This document shows positions 61,117-64,000 of a stretch of DNA of 64,000 bases, piece by piece. The first letter of the stretch is position 1. Every line of letters begins with the position of its first letter. The DNA lies in assembly GCA_027919835.1 (NCBI GenBank), contig JANVFP010000008.1, forward strand, positions 806,001 through 870,000. Reading direction: 5' to 3'. The notes under the pieces were generated by a model, which was given only the letters and a program-made list of their open reading frames with translations, made no database searches and had not been told where the DNA came from. The DNA comes from Lentinula raphanica. Lineage: Eukaryota > Basidiomycota > Agaricomycetes > Agaricales > Omphalotaceae. The translations under genes and the position numbers were made by a program.

Positions 61117-61699
61117 CATATGCCAACCTGGTTATGCTCACCTTTCTCTCATGCCACCACTCAGATCTTCAAATGCGGATCACTACACTTCTATGTGGTC
61201 AAGCTATGCTCAGAACTGTTCGACAGTTTACGTTGGAGTGTTTCCAGCTACTATTCCCTCCGGCACTGCAGTCCCTCACTGGGCTACGTTGACTTCTGCC
61301 GAGTTCAATGCTACTGCTGCTAAAGAGGCTGGAGATTCTCCAGAACTCATGGGTGCCACACAAACCACTTCTTCCAGTACACCGTCGCCTACAGCGACAA
61401 GCACATCCAGCTCTACCTCTACTTCTTCAGCTGCTGCTCAGGGTTTCTTGTCGTCAAAATCAAACGCAGGAGCAATCGCAGGTGGAGTCGTAGGAGGAGT
61501 TGTCGGTCTTGCTTTCATAGCGGCTATCCTATTCTGGTATCTTCACAAGCGCTCTCGAGCTCGATCTACGGCAGTACCGCCTACATCGGAGAATGTTGGC
61601 AGGGGCTTCAGTCCGAGTCCTGACATGACCGGAACTACACGTGCGCCGACGATAATACCTTTCCAACAGAAGCTATACGACAGTATACGACCCCTCTGA
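61117..61699 (+). pseudogene. 3' part of a Ser/Thr-rich single-pass membrane protein gene
   Basis: After an acceptor-like cactcag at about 61170 the frame encodes SSNADHYTSMWSSYAQNC, then GVFPATIPSGTAVPHWA, a Ser/Thr-rich stalk (61360-61440), a membrane helix (AGAIAGGVVGGVVGLAFIAAILFWYL) and a basic cytosolic tail. This architecture is a common Agaricomycete cell-surface protein with an extracellular cysteine domain. The expected signal peptide and first Cys-rich exons are not found upstream, where retroelement-like sequence sits. I infer 5' truncation. Confidence 0.55.
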
Positions 61700-62115
61700 T
61701 CTGAGTACCTTTCCTACAAACTAGCATTTTCCACCATTCTCCGAATAACAGCCTCAATCCAACACGCCAAATGGCGGATCACTATATTTCTATGACCCTG
61801 TGTTCTTACTTTCAGTGGATCCCATCCTCAAAATTCTCACCATGGTGCCCGAGTGGGTTTATTCATTTGTGAACATGGCTCCAGGCTTCTGTCCCGCCGG
61901 TGTTTCGACAACATCTTCTTCCTCGGCTACCTACTTTGCCAGTCTTACAGTGTCGGAGATGTTCATTTCAGCCCTGGGTCTCTGGTCTCCCAAAGCATGG
62001 AGAATCTATGCTGAATCACCTTCACTTCAATGACCTCCCTTTCCATCCTTTTCCCTAATATCATCCTTTTTCACCTCCGGCCTCCCCCACACACATCATC
62101 AATAGCTCAACTTTT

Positions 62116-62199
62116 AGCCCTTCCTTCACCAATATACACATTTTGAAGGGGAGCGAGTTTCGCTTCCCCGGGTTGGCTAATGCGTGGGATAAGTGGAGG
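62116..62199 (+). repeat. repeat B, copy 1 (84 bp)
   Basis: Identical to 62981-63064. Contains a hairpin GGGGAGCGA-gt-TTCGCTTCCCC. Directly joined to repeat A copy 2. Confidence 0.85.
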
Positions 62200-62770
62200 T
62201 CGTTGTAAAGGTGAACAAAGCGAGCGTTTTCATAGGCCTCCGCTGATGAGCGCCTCCATTTTCATTCACATTCACGTGTCCTCCTCAGACTCAGTCTGGG
62301 CCTCTCACTAGTGGTGTGTTTCACATCTGTGTTGTTCATCCGACAAAGAAGATGTGAGACAAGGATCCACTGCTAGTTCTTCCTCACTTCCACCTCTGCT
62401 GGAATACGTGAGCCTCCTCAGTGATTGTTACACGTTCGCTCTTCGAACTAACTCTCACTTTCTCGCAGGTATTAACGACCCTTCTGCCATCTCCACACTT
62501 TCACATCGTCGTTAATACCATCCACTGCTAGTTCTTCCTCACTTCCACCTCTGCTGGAATACGTGAGCCTCTTCAGTGATTGTTACATGTTCGCTCTTCG
62601 AACTAACTCTCACTTTCCCGCAGGTATTAACGACCCTTCTGCCATCTCTACACTTTCACATCGTCGTTAATACCTAAGGTAAGCGAAGATTACTCTCTAA
62701 TCTTCGCCGATTCACATCCTTGCAGTTGGCCATCTTCAGTCGGTAGACCCATAACCTCCTTCCGCGTCAC
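62199..62770 (+). repeat. repeat A, copy 2, with internal partial duplication
   Basis: 62199-62519 matches 58660-58980 with few changes, and 62520-62770 matches 58826-59076. The overlap means that a 155-bp segment (58826-58980 equivalent) is present twice in tandem here. The stem-loop arms are conserved in both parts. Confidence 0.85.
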
Positions 62771-62980
62771 CCACCCACCACTCCCACTGCAATGCCTTGT
62801 ATCCATTCTTTATTCATTCTTGAGTAACATTCCGTCTTTATTCATCAGTTGACGACGTGTTCTGGTTTCAACACCGAATGTATTACCATTGTAATTTCAG
62901 TTCTTGGTTAATCTCTTACTGCTGTACTTTACATGACTTCATCCTTTTAGTCTGTAGTGTCTGGATCTGTATTTTCATGC
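62771..62980. other. AT-rich spacer
   Basis: 210 bp with no reading frame of note between repeat A copy 2 and repeat B copy 2; ends in a splice-acceptor-like ttttcatgcag. Confidence 0.4.
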
Positions 62981-63064
62981 AGCCCTTCCTTCACCAATAT
63001 ACACATTTTGAAGGGGAGCGAGTTTCGCTTCCCCGGGTTGGCTAATGCGTGGGATAAGTGGAGG
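62981..63064 (+). repeat. repeat B, copy 2 (84 bp)
   Basis: Exact copy of 62116-62199, including the GGGGAGCGA/TCGCTTCCCC hairpin. Lies 282 bp upstream of the Copia gag start, probably in its leader or 5' LTR. Confidence 0.85.
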
Positions 63065-63346
63065 CCCCTTAACTTGCTAAATCATAAAACGCTCTTTTCT
63101 TCGTACCAGCCTACCAGGTATGTCTGTTGCAACTATTCACGTTTCCATTTTCACAAATCACCTTTCCTGCGTGCATGAATAGACTCGTTTACGGTGCAAA
63201 TCTGTATTCTGACGAACAAGTAGTGGGCCTCAGGCTCTTGTAGCTCTAACCGCTGCCTCGAGACCCGTCTGAAATCTTGATCACAACATATCTTTTCTAA
63301 ATCTCGGAAATACATACTCACTCTTGAACAACCGACGTTACTCGTT
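63065..63346. other. leader of the Copia element
   Basis: Non-coding. A donor-like caggtatgtctg occurs at 63116. I could not identify a tRNA primer-binding site or a clear LTR end. Confidence 0.4.
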
Positions 63347-64000
63347 ATGACGGAGTCAACAGAAGAAAGAAAGAAGGATTGGGGTGTTATCGCCCTCACT
63401 CCTATCTGGGAGGCGGAGGACGGTACCAATAACTATAGCGAGTTCAAGCTGAAATCCAAGCTCGAACTCGATGCTGCAGGATACTGGAAATACATCGAGG
63501 GCGCCGAACATGATACCCCTTCCATCCCGAAACTACAACCTGCTCGAGAAGTTCAAGAGCTAGACTCTACGGGTGCAAGGATAACTGTCAGAATTCCTGG
63601 CAATGAAGCAGAGGTGAAGGCCGCTCAAAAAAGAGTCAGATCGTGGCTTGATGGAGACAAGAAGGCACTAGCCATCATTGTGAAAGCTGTGCCAATGGAG
63701 AAGCTCTACCTTGTAGAAGATTGTACCTCAGCTCGAGCAGCGTGGAAGGCGCTGAAGACTGAGTACGAACCTTCGAATCCAATTCTCACCCTCACCATAC
63801 TCCAACGAATCATCGGTAACCAGTGTCAACCTGGTGACGACCCCGTTGCATGGTTGGAGGTCATGATTCGACTGTATAGTCGACTCAGAGACGCAGATCC
63901 AAAAATCATGCCGGATTGGGATTTCGCGAAGCACCTTATCATGCTTATGACTCGCGACGAAAAGTGGAGATATTGCAGGGACGAACTGAGGAATAGGTTG
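63347..64000 (+). CDS. Ty1/Copia-type retrotransposon gag (partial, runs off window)
   Basis: Starts MTESTEERKKDWGVIALTP. The frame is open for 218 codons to the window end. It carries the gag (UBN2-like) blocks typical of Copia: NYSEFKLKSKLELDAAGYWKYIEG, KRVRSWLDGDKKALAIIVKAV, EDCTSARAAWKALKTEYEP, then a helix with PVAWLEVMIRLYSRLRD. The product packages element RNA into virus-like particles. No frame break is seen in the visible part, so the copy may be intact. The nucleocapsid knuckle and pol would lie beyond 64000. Confidence 0.85.
   Translation, partial: MTESTEERKKDWGVIALTPIWEAEDGTNNYSEFKLKSKLELDAAGYWKYIEGAEHDTPSIPKLQPAREVQELDSTGARITVRIPGNEAEVKAAQKRVRSWLDGDKKALAIIVKAVPMEKLYLVEDCTSARAAWKALKTEYEPSNPILTLTILQRIIGNQCQPGDDPVAWLEVMIRLYSRLRDADPKIMPDWDFAKHLIMLMTRDEKWRYCRDELRNRL

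Noticed and set aside
58660..62770. Repeat A copies as LTRs of one retrotransposon
   Set aside because: No TG..CA ends, primer site or matching TSD. Copy 2 is rearranged, and the span between holds a host gene fragment.

Overview
The window is nuclear DNA from a basidiomycete fungus, most likely an Agaricomycete (mushroom-forming). The genes are split by many short introns, mostly about 45-75 bp with GT..AG borders. The content also fits: a KDZ transposon carrying a TET/JBP dioxygenase, an Agaricomycete-type 7TM protein, small GPI-anchored secreted proteins and retroelement fragments, beside a standard set of eukaryotic housekeeping genes. Exon borders below were placed by eye. For most genes the spliced length was checked to be a multiple of three. 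I recognised no tRNA, rRNA or CRISPR.

Layout. 1-13.2 kb: the 3' end of an unidentified gene, a decayed fusaric-acid-resistance-like (ArAE) gene, a divergent pair (DUF4045/gelsolin-like protein and a tail-anchored SAM protein) sharing a 245-bp promoter with an 18-bp perfect palindrome, and two tandem GPI-anchored cysteine-rich paralogs. 13.2-24.84 kb: a complete 11,633-bp KDZ-type DNA transposon with 324-bp terminal inverted repeats and an exact 8-bp target duplication. It carries an intact transposase, a divergently transcribed TET/JBP-like dioxygenase, a small basic six-exon gene, a repeat-rich nuclear-type protein and a nested 558-bp MULE-like MITE with its own 9-bp target duplication. The element ends 85 bp before the start codon of the next host gene.

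24.9-42.75 kb: mostly housekeeping genes: a conserved coiled-coil protein, ribosomal protein uS7 (RPS5), a nuclear protein with a possible AF4/FMR2-like region, an unrecognised Ser-rich protein, a small OB-fold-like (TEN1-like?) protein, PHO88/SND3, an F-box protein head-to-head with WDR83/MORG1 (start codons 34 bp apart), and eS8 (RPS8). 43.3-49.8 kb: two convergent UDP-glucose pyrophosphorylase genes around a 7TM gene. One is canonical UGP1; the other is a divergent but apparently intact paralog with a changed nucleotide-binding loop. 50.4-58.3 kb: an arrestin-like protein, a CDC1/TED1-type metallophosphoesterase and a long low-complexity nuclear protein.

58.6-64 kb: a repeat-rich region with duplicated hairpin-bearing leader sequences, a broken zinc-knuckle gag-like gene, a truncated single-pass membrane protein gene, and the start of a Copia-type gag that runs off the window.

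The most notable system is the KDZ element. It looks structurally complete and possibly recently active: near-identical TIRs, perfect TSD and four open, correctly splicing genes. One of those genes encodes a putative DNA-base oxidising enzyme under a promoter shared with the transposase.
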